A stretch of 57,494 bases of DNA, from assembly GCF_023243045.1 (NCBI RefSeq), contig NZ_JALKFX010000035.1:1-57494 (forward strand), read 5' to 3'. The notes below the pieces were generated by a model. The model made no database searches, had not been told where the DNA came from, and saw only the letters and a list, made by a program, of their open reading frames with translations. Position 1 is the first letter of the stretch. Every line of letters starts with the position of its first letter. Positions 35,640 to 44,559 of the stretch are shown here, one piece after another. The translations under genes and the position numbers were made by a program. This stretch comes from Frankia sp. AgB32 (lineage in GTDB: Bacteria > Actinomycetota > Actinomycetes > Frankiales > Frankiaceae).

Positions 35640-35814
35640 GTCAAGAACTCCTATACGGGCCTAGAACAGCACAAGGAACGGCCGTTCGCGGCGACGGAGC
35701 GCGCAGGGCACCCGACCGAACGTGCCCGTGCGTGCCGTGCCTGCCCCGCAGGTGGGCACCCGGGGGTGCGCCGGCCGGCGCCGTCGGCCGCGGTCAGCGG
35801 CTCGTCGGAAACAG

Positions 35815-37029
35815 TCAGATGTTCATCGGAAGCGGGACGGTGGCCGCGCACGGCGGCAGGGTCTCCGCGCCGTCCCAGGACGCCGTCATCACCGTGCGCA
35901 GGCGGGCGGCGGCGTTCTCCGGCGTGAGTTCGCGCTGTGCCTCGGCGAACATCTCGTAGCCGACGACGTTCCTGCGGACGGCCGGCGAGCGCAGCAGCGG
36001 CGAGTAGAAGTGCGCGTGCAGTTGCCAGACCTCTTCCGGCGCCCGGTTCCCGCGGGTCGAGGTGAGCGGGATGGGATGCGGGCCCGGCGCGCCGTGCCAG
36101 CCCATCGAGTAGGGGAACGGGTGCGCGAACAGGCTGTCGTACCCGGCGAGCAGCCGGCCCAGCACGTGGGCCAGGCTGTCCCGCTGGACGTCGTCGAGCC
36201 GGGCCAGGCGCTGCACCGGTCGCCGCGGGAGCAGCAGCGTCTCGTACGGCCAGGAGGCCCAGTACGGCACGACGACGAGCCAGTCCTCCTCGGCGAGGAC
36301 GACGCGTTCCCGGGCGGCGGTCTCGGTCCGGGCGTAGTCGAGCAGCAGGGAGCTGCCCGCCCGGGCGAAGTGCTCGCGCTGGTGGGTGTCCTCGGCGGCG
36401 GGCTCGGCGGGCAGCGCGTCGCAGGCCCAGACCTGGCCGTGCGGATGGGAGCTCGAGGCGCCCATCGACGCGCCCCGGTTCTCGAAGACCTGCACCCACC
36501 GCCAGCGTTCGGCGAGCTCGGCGTCCTGGGCCGCCCAGGTGTCCACGACGGCCCGCGCCTCGGGGCGGGTCATGTCGACCAGGCCGCGGTCGTGCTCGGG
36601 TCCGTAGGAGATCACCCGGCATGTCCCGTGCACCGGGACGCGGCGCAGCAGGCCGGCGCGCGCGCCACCCGGCCGCGGCGCCACGGCCGGCACCCAGCCG
36701 GACCCGGCCTGGGCCGGGTCCGCGAACGCGGGCGGGTCGGCGGCGGCGGGGTCCCGGCCCGGCGCACCGGTGTCGCCGTGGTCGGATCGTGGGAGCGGCA
36801 GGGCCGGGGAGTCGTTGCCGAACACGTACGTGCCGCGGTAGCGGGGAGTGGCGGCGCCGCCGGCCCGGTGGTTGCCCGGGCACAGCTCACAGGTCGGGTC
36901 GAAGGCGGCGGCCGGGGGCGGCGCCGGCACCGGCGGGCCGTTGTTCCCGGGGCGGTGCACGCGGTCAGGCGAGACCAGGACCCAACGGCCCGTCAGGGGG
37001 TTGAACCGGCGGTGCGTGGTGTCGTCCAT
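35815..37029 (-). CDS. galT: Galactose-1-phosphate uridylyltransferase
   Basis: A 404-residue enzyme of the Leloir pathway that exchanges UMP between UDP-glucose and galactose-1-phosphate. ATG 37029 gives MDDTTHRRFNPLTGRWVLVSPDR, the family opening. CELCPGN near residue 46 is the metal site, and SSSHPHGQVW near 190-200 holds the active-site His triad. A late LHAHFYSP motif is also present. No galK or galE lies beside it. The gene is divergent from soxR across a 155-base spacer. The ribosome site is weak. Confidence 0.95.
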   Translation of the reverse strand: MDDTTHRRFNPLTGRWVLVSPDRVHRPGNNGPPVPAPPPAAAFDPTCELCPGNHRAGGAATPRYRGTYVFGNDSPALPLPRSDHGDTGAPGRDPAAADPPAFADPAQAGSGWVPAVAPRPGGARAGLLRRVPVHGTCRVISYGPEHDRGLVDMTRPEARAVVDTWAAQDAELAERWRWVQVFENRGASMGASSSHPHGQVWACDALPAEPAAEDTHQREHFARAGSSLLLDYARTETAARERVVLAEEDWLVVVPYWASWPYETLLLPRRPVQRLARLDDVQRDSLAHVLGRLLAGYDSLFAHPFPYSMGWHGAPGPHPIPLTSTRGNRAPEEVWQLHAHFYSPLLRSPAVRRNVVGYEMFAEAQRELTPENAAARLRTVMTASWDGAETLPPCAATVPLPMNI

Positions 37030-37149
37030 CGCTACGAAAGCCTGCCACGGCAGCTCGCGGACCCGACCCCGTCCGGGCCACCCCGCATGGTCCCGCGGGA
37101 CGGCGGAAAGCGGCGATCCGCCGCCCGGACCGCGCCCCGAAAATCTCAT

Positions 37150-37177
37150 GTTGACTTCAACTAGGAGGATCTAGAAT
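37150..37177 (+). promoter_or_regulatory. Probable soxR promoter with palindromic operator
   Basis: GTTGACTTCAAC at 37150-37161 is a GTTGA-CT-TCAAC palindrome containing a -35-like TTGACT (37151-37156). A -10-like TAGAAT lies at 37172-37177, seven bases before the soxR ATG, so the transcript may be leaderless. A MerR-type regulator would be expected to bind here. The element is inferred from pattern only. Confidence 0.55.
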
Positions 37178-37184
37178 CACGGTC

Positions 37185-37781
37185 ATGCTCCCCTCCGACC
37201 TGATGACCGTCGGCGAGCTGTCGCGGCGCAGCGGCTTCGCCCCGTCGGCGCTTCGGTTCTACGAGCGCCAGGGCCTGCTCGCTGCCACCCGCACGAGCGG
37301 GGGGCAGCGCCGCTACGAGCGGCATGTACTGCGCCGGCTGGCGTTCATCCGGGCGGCCACCGCCGTGGGGCTCAGCCTGGACGACGTGGCGCAGGCACTG
37401 GCCTCCCTGCCGGACGCACGCACTCCCACGAAGGCCGACTGGAGCGTCATCTCCCGGCGCTGGCGTTCCCGCCTCGACGAGGAGATCGCGGCGCTGGTGG
37501 CGCTGCGGGACGGCCTGGAGTCGTGCATCGGCTGCGGCTGTCTGTCGCTGCGGCGCTGTCGGATCTCCAACCCGCACGACCGCATCGGCGCGCTCGGCCC
37601 CGGCGCCCGCGCGCTGCCCGCGGCGCTGCGCCGCACCGGCCGGGCACATCACGGCGGTCACCGCCCGCCCCCTCCCAGCAACGACGAACACCCAACCGAT
37701 CACACAACTGACGGTTGCCACCCGGGCACATGTCAGTTTGCGGACAACCCGGTCGATACACCGGCTGACGAGTTCGGATAG
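37185..37781 (+). CDS. soxR: SoxR-type redox-sensing MerR regulator
   Basis: A 198-residue MerR-family activator. Residues 7-75 are the winged helix (TVGELSRRSGFAPSALRFYERQGLL, RRYERHVLRRLAFI). A dimer helix follows. The cluster motif CIGCGCLSLRRC at about 112-123 supplies the four Cys of the [2Fe-2S] centre that senses redox-cycling compounds. Usual SoxR ends soon after; here an extra 60 His/Pro/Arg-rich residues follow GALGPGARAL. The 3' part may therefore have suffered a frameshift or read-through. The FMN reductase gene starts 74 bases downstream and is a plausible target. Confidence 0.92.
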   Translation: MLPSDLMTVGELSRRSGFAPSALRFYERQGLLAATRTSGGQRRYERHVLRRLAFIRAATAVGLSLDDVAQALASLPDARTPTKADWSVISRRWRSRLDEEIAALVALRDGLESCIGCGCLSLRRCRISNPHDRIGALGPGARALPAALRRTGRAHHGGHRPPPPSNDEHPTDHTTDGCHPGTCQFADNPVDTPADEFG

Positions 37782-37855
37782 GACAGACCTGGCGGCGCGC
37801 GACCGGGCCGCCCGGAGGCCGGCAGGCGGCCGCCGACGTGGTCCGGGGAGGGATC

Positions 37856-38593
37856 GTGGGGGATCATCTGTTCAGTGCGTCGCGCTTCGGCGGGGCGTCG
37901 GGCGAGCCGCCTGGTGACCGCGGGCCGCAGTCGGGTTCCGAACCGATCACCTCCCTGCCGAGCCGGACGGCGCGCCGGGTAGTGGAGACACCGCCCCGGG
38001 GCGCGGTGCCGGTGCGGTCCCAGCGACGGCGGCCGATGATCGTCGGCCTCGGCGGCACCACCCGCCCGGACTGCGTCGCCTACCGGTCGCTGGCGACGTC
38101 GCTCGCGACGATGGCCCAGGCGGGGGCGGAGACCATGCTGTTCGGCGCCGGCGAACTCGACCTGCCGATGTACGCCCCGGACCGCCCGGAACGCACCTCG
38201 GCGGCGCTGCGGCTGCTCGCCGCCGTGGAACGGTCCGATGCGGTCGTGATCGCCACTCCGGCCTGGCATGGTGGAGTCTCCGGCCTGGTCAAGAACGCCC
38301 TGGACTACCTCGAGGACCTGCGTGGCGCGCCGCGGCCGTATCTCGACGGGCGAGCCGTCGGCCTGATCGTCTCCGCCTCGGACCCGCAGGCGGCCGGCAC
38401 GACACTCGCCGCGCTGCGGGCGAGCGTGCACCAGCTGCGCGGCTGGCCCACGCCGCTGGGCGTGACACTCGCCGCCGCGGAGGCGACCTTCGACCCGCAC
38501 GGTCGGCTGCGCGATCCGGCGACCGCGGACAAGCTGGAGACGCTCGCTGATCAGATCATGGGATTCACCTACGCCTGGTCGCAGGTGATCTGA
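37856..38593 (+). CDS. NADPH-dependent FMN reductase-family protein
   Basis: A 245-residue flavodoxin-like reductase. The GTG at 37856 with GGGGAGG upstream is preferred over 37838. The first 55 residues are a variable extension. The domain starts at MIVGLGGTTR, with LPMYAPD and SDAVVIATPAWHGGVSGLVKNALDYLED, the FMN/NADPH-binding motifs of the SsuE/ArsH-type family. It may supply reduced FMN or detoxify quinones. The position after soxR fits a redox-stress role, but that is inference. Confidence 0.9.
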   Translation: MGDHLFSASRFGGASGEPPGDRGPQSGSEPITSLPSRTARRVVETPPRGAVPVRSQRRRPMIVGLGGTTRPDCVAYRSLATSLATMAQAGAETMLFGAGELDLPMYAPDRPERTSAALRLLAAVERSDAVVIATPAWHGGVSGLVKNALDYLEDLRGAPRPYLDGRAVGLIVSASDPQAAGTTLAALRASVHQLRGWPTPLGVTLAAAEATFDPHGRLRDPATADKLETLADQIMGFTYAWSQVI

Positions 38594-38825
38594 CCAGCTC
38601 GCCCCGCCCGGGCCCGGCCGCCTCGCGGGCGTTCGTCGGACAGTGGCGCCCTGGCACCTCCGAGCGACCCGGAAGCACCTGATGCGCCTCCTGTGTCGCA
38701 GGAGCGTTAGCGTGTCGGAACCCTGGCGCCGACGCCGATCCATCACCCGTCGCGAGCACCTGTCGCGAGCGTCGACGGCACGGGGACGACGGCACGGGCG
38801 ATGGACGGGACGAGGAGGCGTCAGG

Positions 38826-40088
38826 GTGCGAGGACGTTGGGCGCTGGGCAGGCTCGCCGGGGCGGGCTTGGCGGCCGTGCTCGCGGTGACGCTCGCCGGG
38901 TGCGGGGGCAGCTCGGGCAGCGGCGGTCAGGCGGGCGGCTCGGCGGCGAAGGGCGCGCCGGTCAAGCTCATGATCATCGCGCCGACCGGCACCGCGGGAA
39001 CGAACTATCCCGAGATGGTCGGCGCCGCCCGGGCAGCCGTGCGCGCGGTCAACGCCCGCGGCGGGATCGGCGGCCATCCCGTGGTGCTCGAGCACTGCAA
39101 CGAGAAGAACGACGCCGCCACCGCGAAGAGGTGCGCGCAGCAGGCCGTGGACGACCACGTGCTCGCGGTCGTCGGCGAGGTCAGCGGCTCCGGCGGGATC
39201 ATGCCGATCCTGCAGAACGCCGGCATCCCGTCGATCGGCTCGGCGGGTGTCTCCGCCGACGGTTCCGAACTCAGCTCGCCGATCAGTTTCGTCGTCAGCC
39301 CGTTGACATTCTACCCGGCGGTGTGCCCGTCGCTGCTGGTGAAGGCGGGTGCGCGCAAGATCGGCCTGGTCGGCTACGACCTCAGTGCCAGCGACCGGCT
39401 GATCACCATGGCCGAAGGCGGCGGCAAGGCCACCGGCCACCCGATCGACCCGAAGCTGCGCGTTCCGATCACGACGAGCGACTTCACTCCGACGGTCTCC
39501 CAGCTCACCAGGTCCGGTGCGGACGGCGCCGTCCTCGTCGTGTTCGACCAGGCGGCCTACGCGGTGATCTCGAGGGCCGGCCAGCAGGTCCGCACCTGCC
39601 ACGCGGCGGGCACCCTGTCACCGACGTTCCTGGCCACGCTCGGCCCGGCGGCGGACAAGGTGGTCGTCGCGACCGCGTTCCCTGAGCTCAGCCAGGCCGC
39701 GCAGTTCCCGGAGGTGGCCAGGATGGTCCACGAGCTGGACGCCGAGCAGGCCGCCGGTGACGCCGACGCGGCCCCGGCGGTGCGCACATCGACAAGCACC
39801 ACGAACGCATGGCTGTCCGTGCAGATCGCCGAGAAGGTCGGCAACCAGGTCTCCGGCGACCTGACGGCGAAGAACCTGCTCGCCCAGCTCAACCGGACCC
39901 ACCACCTGGACCTCGGCACCATCGTCCCGCCGCTGGATCTCACCACGCCGACGCCGATCCCCGGCGCGGAACGCATCTTCAACGCGACGATGCGGGGAGC
40001 CCGCTGGGACAGCGCGTCGAAGTCGTTCGTGCCGCTCGACACGGAGTCCTACAACGGCCTGGACATCCTGCGCCGGGCCGCGTCCTGA
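38826..40088 (+). CDS. Branched-chain amino-acid-type ABC substrate-binding lipoprotein
   Basis: A 420-residue lipoprotein. The GTG at 38826 with GAGGAGG eight bases upstream gives VRGRWALGRLAGAGLAAVLAVTLAGC, an export signal ending in a lipobox. The periplasmic-binding-protein type I fold follows (VKLMIIAPTGTAGTNYPEMVGAARAAVRAVNARGGIGGHPVVLEHC, then VVGEVSGSGG). It faces the Liv permease/ATPase genes at 40358-44559 and is separated from them by terminator hairpins only, so it most likely delivers substrate to that transporter. The ligand is probably an amino acid, amide or small organic acid. Confidence 0.92.
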   Translation: MRGRWALGRLAGAGLAAVLAVTLAGCGGSSGSGGQAGGSAAKGAPVKLMIIAPTGTAGTNYPEMVGAARAAVRAVNARGGIGGHPVVLEHCNEKNDAATAKRCAQQAVDDHVLAVVGEVSGSGGIMPILQNAGIPSIGSAGVSADGSELSSPISFVVSPLTFYPAVCPSLLVKAGARKIGLVGYDLSASDRLITMAEGGGKATGHPIDPKLRVPITTSDFTPTVSQLTRSGADGAVLVVFDQAAYAVISRAGQQVRTCHAAGTLSPTFLATLGPAADKVVVATAFPELSQAAQFPEVARMVHELDAEQAAGDADAAPAVRTSTSTTNAWLSVQIAEKVGNQVSGDLTAKNLLAQLNRTHHLDLGTIVPPLDLTTPTPIPGAERIFNATMRGARWDSASKSFVPLDTESYNGLDILRRAAS

Positions 40089-40122
40089 CCTGACGCGACC
40101 ATCAGGTAGCAAGGTCACCGAA

Positions 40123-40149
40123 ACGTAACGGCCCAGGTGGCCGTTACGT
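40123..40149. terminator. Perfect 11-bp hairpin after the binding-protein gene
   Basis: ACGTAACGGCC-CAGGT-GGCCGTTACGT forms a perfect stem with a five-base loop, 35 bases after the stop of the binding-protein gene. It is a likely terminator for that gene. Confidence 0.85.
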
Positions 40150-40163
40150 CCGGTTTCTGGGCG

Positions 40164-40190
40164 ACAGAGGGGCCACCATGGTTCCTCTGT
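40164..40190. terminator. 12-bp hairpin facing livF
   Basis: ACAGAGGGGCCA-CCA-TGGTTCCTCTGT pairs over twelve positions, two of them G-T. The outer CTCTGTACG can instead pair with CGTACAGAG at 40212-40220. It lies between convergent genes and probably terminates the leftward liv transcript. Confidence 0.65.
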
Positions 40191-40357
40191 ACGGTTCCCG
40201 TCTGGTTTGTGCGTACAGAGCGACCACGGCGACGCTCAGACATGAGCGACCAAGCCGGCGTCGACCACGCACGGTCATCCCAACCGCCCGGCGGTGGTCC
40301 GCGCACCCGCGCACCCGCGCACCAGTCGGCGGCGGTGGACCGGCGCGCCGGCGCGGG

Positions 40358-41314
40358 TCAGCCGAGCGGCAGGTAGGCGCCGAGCAGGTGGTCGCGGTCA
40401 GCCGCCGCCTGCTCGGCCGTGCCCGACCAGGCGCACGCGCCGTGGCGCAGCACGTGGACCCGGTCGGCGATCGCGAGGGCGCTGCGGACGTGCTGCTCGA
40501 CCAGGACCACGGCCAGGCCCCCGTCCGCAGCCTCCCGCACCGCACCGAGCAGGCGGCGCACGACCTGCGGGGCGAGACCGAGGGACAGCTCGTCGGCGAG
40601 CAGGACGGTGGGCCGCCGGGCCAGCGCCCGCGCGAGCGCCACCATCTGCTGCTGACCGCCGGAGAGCAGGCCGGCGCGGCGGTCGAGGTGCTCGGCGAGT
40701 TCCGGGAACACGGCGAGCGCGTGCCCGGGGTCGCAGCGACCGACCCGCAGGTTGTCCCGCACGGTCAGGCTCATCACCACCGACCGTTCCGCCGGCACGA
40801 GGCTCAGGCCGCGGCGGGCGCGTTCGTGCAGCGGCGCGCCCGCCGGCAGGCCGGCGAAGCGCACCTCGCCGGCCATCGGGACGAGTGCCCCCGCGAGCGC
40901 CAACAACGTGGTGGTCTTGCCCGCGCCGTTCGGCCCGAGCAGGGTGACGACCTCACCCGGGTGGACGTCCAGATCGAGGCCTCGCACGACCGGCGCGTTG
41001 CCGTAGCCCGCTGCCAGTCCCCGCGCTGACAGCGCCGGCCCACCCGCCGTCCGCGCCGGGCCGGTGCCGGGCTGGCCCGGGCCGGGCCGCCCGGGGGCGG
41101 CCGATCCTGGCGTTCCGGGGGTGCGCGGTTCCGCGGTGCCCGGTTCGGACTCCGTGGCCGCCGGGCGGCCGGCCCGGCGCCGGGCCCGGGCATCCCGCAA
41201 CCGCAGGGCGCCGGCGACCCCGGCCAGCCCCGCAAGGCCGAGCAGACCGATCCCGCTGGCCCCGTCGGCCACCGCGGCGTCACCGCCCGGCTGTGCCGAG
41301 TCGTCCGCCGCCAT
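40358..41314 (-). CDS. livF: LivF-type ABC transporter ATPase with N-terminal extension
   Basis: A 318-residue ATPase. The start ATG 41314 overlaps the stop of the upstream fusion gene by one base (TGATG), so the two are translationally coupled. The first 90 residues are an extension: a Gly/Leu/Ala hydrophobic stretch near 20-40 (GIGLLGLAGLAGVAGAL), then a Pro/Gly-rich linker. The ABC domain follows, with GPNGAGKTT near residue 123, the signature LSGGQQQ near 217, the Walker B region VLLADELSLGLAP and the H-loop VEQHV. It pairs with the LivG domain of the neighbouring fusion. LivF proteins normally have about 235-250 residues. Confidence 0.93.
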   Translation of the reverse strand: MAADDSAQPGGDAAVADGASGIGLLGLAGLAGVAGALRLRDARARRRAGRPAATESEPGTAEPRTPGTPGSAAPGRPGPGQPGTGPARTAGGPALSARGLAAGYGNAPVVRGLDLDVHPGEVVTLLGPNGAGKTTTLLALAGALVPMAGEVRFAGLPAGAPLHERARRGLSLVPAERSVVMSLTVRDNLRVGRCDPGHALAVFPELAEHLDRRAGLLSGGQQQMVALARALARRPTVLLADELSLGLAPQVVRRLLGAVREAADGGLAVVLVEQHVRSALAIADRVHVLRHGACAWSGTAEQAAADRDHLLGAYLPLG

Positions 41315-44300
41315 CAGGGCCGCTCCTCGGTCGACCCGGTGACGAGGCGCGCGCTGCCGACGCGACTGCCAGCGAGCAGCGCGGTGGCAGCCGGCACCCG
41401 GCCGACCCGGGCAGTGGCGGTGGCGGTGACGGACGCGGTGGTCGCCGCCGAGGCGGACGCCGGCGGTGTCGGGACCGCCGGGGAGGTGGCCGCGCCGGCG
41501 GGACCACCTCGGCGGGCGGGGGTGGCGTTCGGGCTCGGCGTTTCCGCTTCGCCGAGGTAGGCAGCCTGGACCCGGGGATCGGCCGCGACCTGCCCGGGGG
41601 GACCCTCGGCGATGACCTCGCCGGCGTCGAGCACGACGACCCGGTCGCACACTCCCATGATCACATCCATGTCGTGCTCGTTGAGCAGGATCCCCAGGCC
41701 CCATTCCGCGGCGAGCCGGCGCAGCAGTGCCGCGACCTCGGCGCTCTCGGACTCGTCGAGGCCGGCGCACGGCTCGTCCAGCAGCAGCACGCCCGGGCTG
41801 GCCGCGACGGCCCGGGCGATCGCCAGCAGCCGACGGCGGCCGTAGGGCAGGTCGGAGACGGTGCGCAGCAGATCGGCGCGCAGACCGAAGGCCTCGACGG
41901 CGGCGAGCGCGGCCGGGGGCAGCGGCCGTGACCGCGGGAACACGAGATCCGTGACATAGGCCAGGGGGTCCCGGCGATCGCTGGCCGCCTGAATGTTCTC
42001 CAGCACGGTGAGGTCCTCGAACAGTTCCAGGTTCTGGAACGACCGGCTGATGCCGGCGCGGGCACGCCCGTGCGCGGGCAGGCCGTCGAGCCGGACACCG
42101 CCGAGGGTCATCGAGCTCACGGAGGCCGGCGTGTATCCGGTGATCGCGTCGATGACCGTCGTCTTGCCCGCCCCGTTCGGGCCGATCATCCCGACCACCT
42201 GGCCGGGCTCGACCCGAAGGTCGACGCCGCGCACCACGGTCACCGCGCCGAAGCGCACTGTCAGCCCCCACACCGACAGGGTCGCCGGGCGCACGCCGCG
42301 CGCCGCCAGGCCGGCAGCCGGGACGAGACCGAGGACGCGGTCGAGACGGACGGTGTCCGCCCGGCGCCGGCGGTCCGCCGCGCGGGGGACGAACCGGTCG
42401 TAGAGCTGGCCGGCGGTGCGCGCGTTCTCCGGGGCCATCCCCCCGCCCGAACGGGACAGCACGACGACGAGCACCACCCCGCCGATCAGCGGCACATACC
42501 GGTCGAGGTTGGCGAGCCAGTGCCGCAGCCCACCGCCGAACACGGCCGCGAGCACGGCGGCGACCGCCGCGACGACCCAGGGCAGCCAGCGCGCCGCGAG
42601 CGCTCCGCGCCGCCCGGCGGGGCGAAGACCGCTGGCCGCGGGGACGCCGTTCACCAGTGCCGTGGCGCCGGCGAGGCCTAGCAGGCCGGCGACGGCCGCC
42701 GCGACCAGCCGCAGCAGCACGCCGAGCCGGCCGAGCCACCCCCCGACGGCGGCGCCGAGGCGGGTGGTCAGCGCCCCGGCGGCCATCGTCGCGCCGGCGA
42801 AGGCGCCGCTGACCCAGCCGACGCCGCCGACCACCCCGTAGGCGATGAGCAGGATCGAGGAGAACGGCGCGAACGTCCCGTCGCCGTAGTCGATGTTGCC
42901 GCGCCCGCCGTAGAGGTAGAAGGCGTAGAGCACGCCGCCGAAGCCGGCGATGGCCGCCGACAGCGCGAACGCGTACAGCTTCGCGCCGACCACGCTGATG
43001 CCGAGGGCGGCGGCGGCCCGCTCGTTGGTCCGCACGGCGATGAGCCGGCGCCCGGCCCGACCGCGGCGCAGGTTCGCCACGGCGAGCGCGACGAGGACGA
43101 ACGCCAGCACGGAGACGGTGGCGAAACCCCGCGGGTCGGTGACGGTGTCCATCGAGACGCCGAGGAAATGCTGGCGGCCGACGACCGTGCCCTCCGGGGA
43201 GGCCAGGTCCCCGAACAGTTTCCCGAGGGAGCCGGCGCTGGCGGGCGGCGGCGAGTGGTAGCCGCGTTGGAACAGCAGCGCGTCGACGGCGGCGCCGAGT
43301 CCGAGGGTGACGACGGCGAGCTGCAGTCCGCGGGTTCGCAGCGCGGGCAGCGCGAACAGCAGCCCGACGGCGGCGGTGCCGGCGACGCCGAGCGCCATCG
43401 CGGCCTCCAGCGGCCAGCCGTGCACGGCGACGAGACGCCCGGCGATCAGCGCGGCGATCCCGGAGAAGGCGAGCTGCGCCAGGGAGAGCTGGCCGGTGAA
43501 CCCGACCAGCACCACCACCGACAGGATGATCAGCGCCCACAGCGCGTTGGCGTCGAGCGCGTCGACCCAGTCGTGCGGCAGCACCCACCAGATCGCCGCC
43601 AGGGTCGCCGCGACGGTGATGACCAGCGCACGGGGATGCACCCGGCCGGAGCCGAGCACGGGATGACGCTCGGTGAGGTGTCCGCGCTCGGGCAGACCGC
43701 GGCCGCGGATCGCCAGGTAGAACACGATGACCGCGAGCGGCACGGCCCGGTCGATCCCGCGCCAGAACGGGTGCTGGGCGACCAGTTCGGACTGCGTCTC
43801 CACCTCGATGATCCCGAGGACCAGTCCGCCGAGCAGCACCCCGGGCAACGAGTGGAACCGCGCCACCAGCGCCACCGCCAGCCCGGGGACGATGAGCAGC
43901 AGCAGGTTCGCCGCGGACAGCGGGTTCTGCAGCGGGGCGAGCAGCACGCCGCCGAGGCCGGCGAGCCCGGCGCCGGCCCCCCAGGCGGTCGTGGCCACCG
44001 CGTCGACGGACCAGCCGAACGTCTGCGCCGCGCGCGGGTTCTCGGTCGCCGCCGTCGCGGCCAGCCCCAGGGTGGTGAGGCGCAGCACCGCCCACAGCCC
44101 GGCGACCAGCACGGCGACGGCGCCGAGGCGGACGAAGACGTCGACACCGACGGGCTCGCCGAACAGCTCGACGGTGCCGGTCGGCAGCACTGTCGGGGAG
44201 GTCCGGACCGCACCGGCGAACATCAGCGTCAGCGCGGACTGGAGGATGATCAGCAGCCCGAGAGTGGCCATCAGCCGCAGCAGCGCGGTGGCCTCCCGCA

Positions 44301-44559
44301 GCGGGCGCATCACCAGGAAGTGGAACAGCACGCCGATCGCGACGGTCGACGCGACCGCGAGCACCGCAGCCGGTCCGAGCGGCAGGCCCCACGGCCCGTG
44401 CAGCCCGTGGAAGGCGTAGGCCGACCAGGCCACCATCGCGCCCTGGGCCATGTTGAGCACCCCGGCGCCCCGCGCGATCACCACGACACCGGCGGCGACC
44501 AGCGCGTACAGGGCGCCTGATCCGAGGCTGAGCAGGGCGAAGCCCATGACGTCGTTCAC
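41314..44559 (-). CDS. LivH-LivM-LivG fusion (two permeases and one ATPase)
   Basis: A single 1,081-residue frame from the GTG at 44559 (AGGGTGG upstream). Residues about 1-290 form a LivH permease (GFALLSLGSGALYALVAAGVVVIARGAGVLNMAQG). About 310-650 form a LivM permease (IILSVVVLVGFTGQLSLAQLAFSGIAALIAGRL, VRTNERAAAALGI). A further hydrophobic region and linker lead to the LivG ATPase (about 770-1,000: GPNGAGKTT near 793, GISRSFQNLELFEDLTVLEN, and the Walker B region LLLDEPCAGLDE). An Ala/Thr-rich tail of about 75 residues ends the protein. In most bacteria these are three genes. It forms a high-affinity amino-acid-type importer with LivF and probably the lipoprotein at 38826. Confidence 0.94.
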   Translation of the reverse strand: MNDVMGFALLSLGSGALYALVAAGVVVIARGAGVLNMAQGAMVAWSAYAFHGLHGPWGLPLGPAAVLAVASTVAIGVLFHFLVMRPLREATALLRLMATLGLLIILQSALTLMFAGAVRTSPTVLPTGTVELFGEPVGVDVFVRLGAVAVLVAGLWAVLRLTTLGLAATAATENPRAAQTFGWSVDAVATTAWGAGAGLAGLGGVLLAPLQNPLSAANLLLLIVPGLAVALVARFHSLPGVLLGGLVLGIIEVETQSELVAQHPFWRGIDRAVPLAVIVFYLAIRGRGLPERGHLTERHPVLGSGRVHPRALVITVAATLAAIWWVLPHDWVDALDANALWALIILSVVVLVGFTGQLSLAQLAFSGIAALIAGRLVAVHGWPLEAAMALGVAGTAAVGLLFALPALRTRGLQLAVVTLGLGAAVDALLFQRGYHSPPPASAGSLGKLFGDLASPEGTVVGRQHFLGVSMDTVTDPRGFATVSVLAFVLVALAVANLRRGRAGRRLIAVRTNERAAAALGISVVGAKLYAFALSAAIAGFGGVLYAFYLYGGRGNIDYGDGTFAPFSSILLIAYGVVGGVGWVSGAFAGATMAAGALTTRLGAAVGGWLGRLGVLLRLVAAAVAGLLGLAGATALVNGVPAASGLRPAGRRGALAARWLPWVVAAVAAVLAAVFGGGLRHWLANLDRYVPLIGGVVLVVVLSRSGGGMAPENARTAGQLYDRFVPRAADRRRRADTVRLDRVLGLVPAAGLAARGVRPATLSVWGLTVRFGAVTVVRGVDLRVEPGQVVGMIGPNGAGKTTVIDAITGYTPASVSSMTLGGVRLDGLPAHGRARAGISRSFQNLELFEDLTVLENIQAASDRRDPLAYVTDLVFPRSRPLPPAALAAVEAFGLRADLLRTVSDLPYGRRRLLAIARAVAASPGVLLLDEPCAGLDESESAEVAALLRRLAAEWGLGILLNEHDMDVIMGVCDRVVVLDAGEVIAEGPPGQVAADPRVQAAYLGEAETPSPNATPARRGGPAGAATSPAVPTPPASASAATTASVTATATARVGRVPAATALLAGSRVGSARLVTGSTEERP

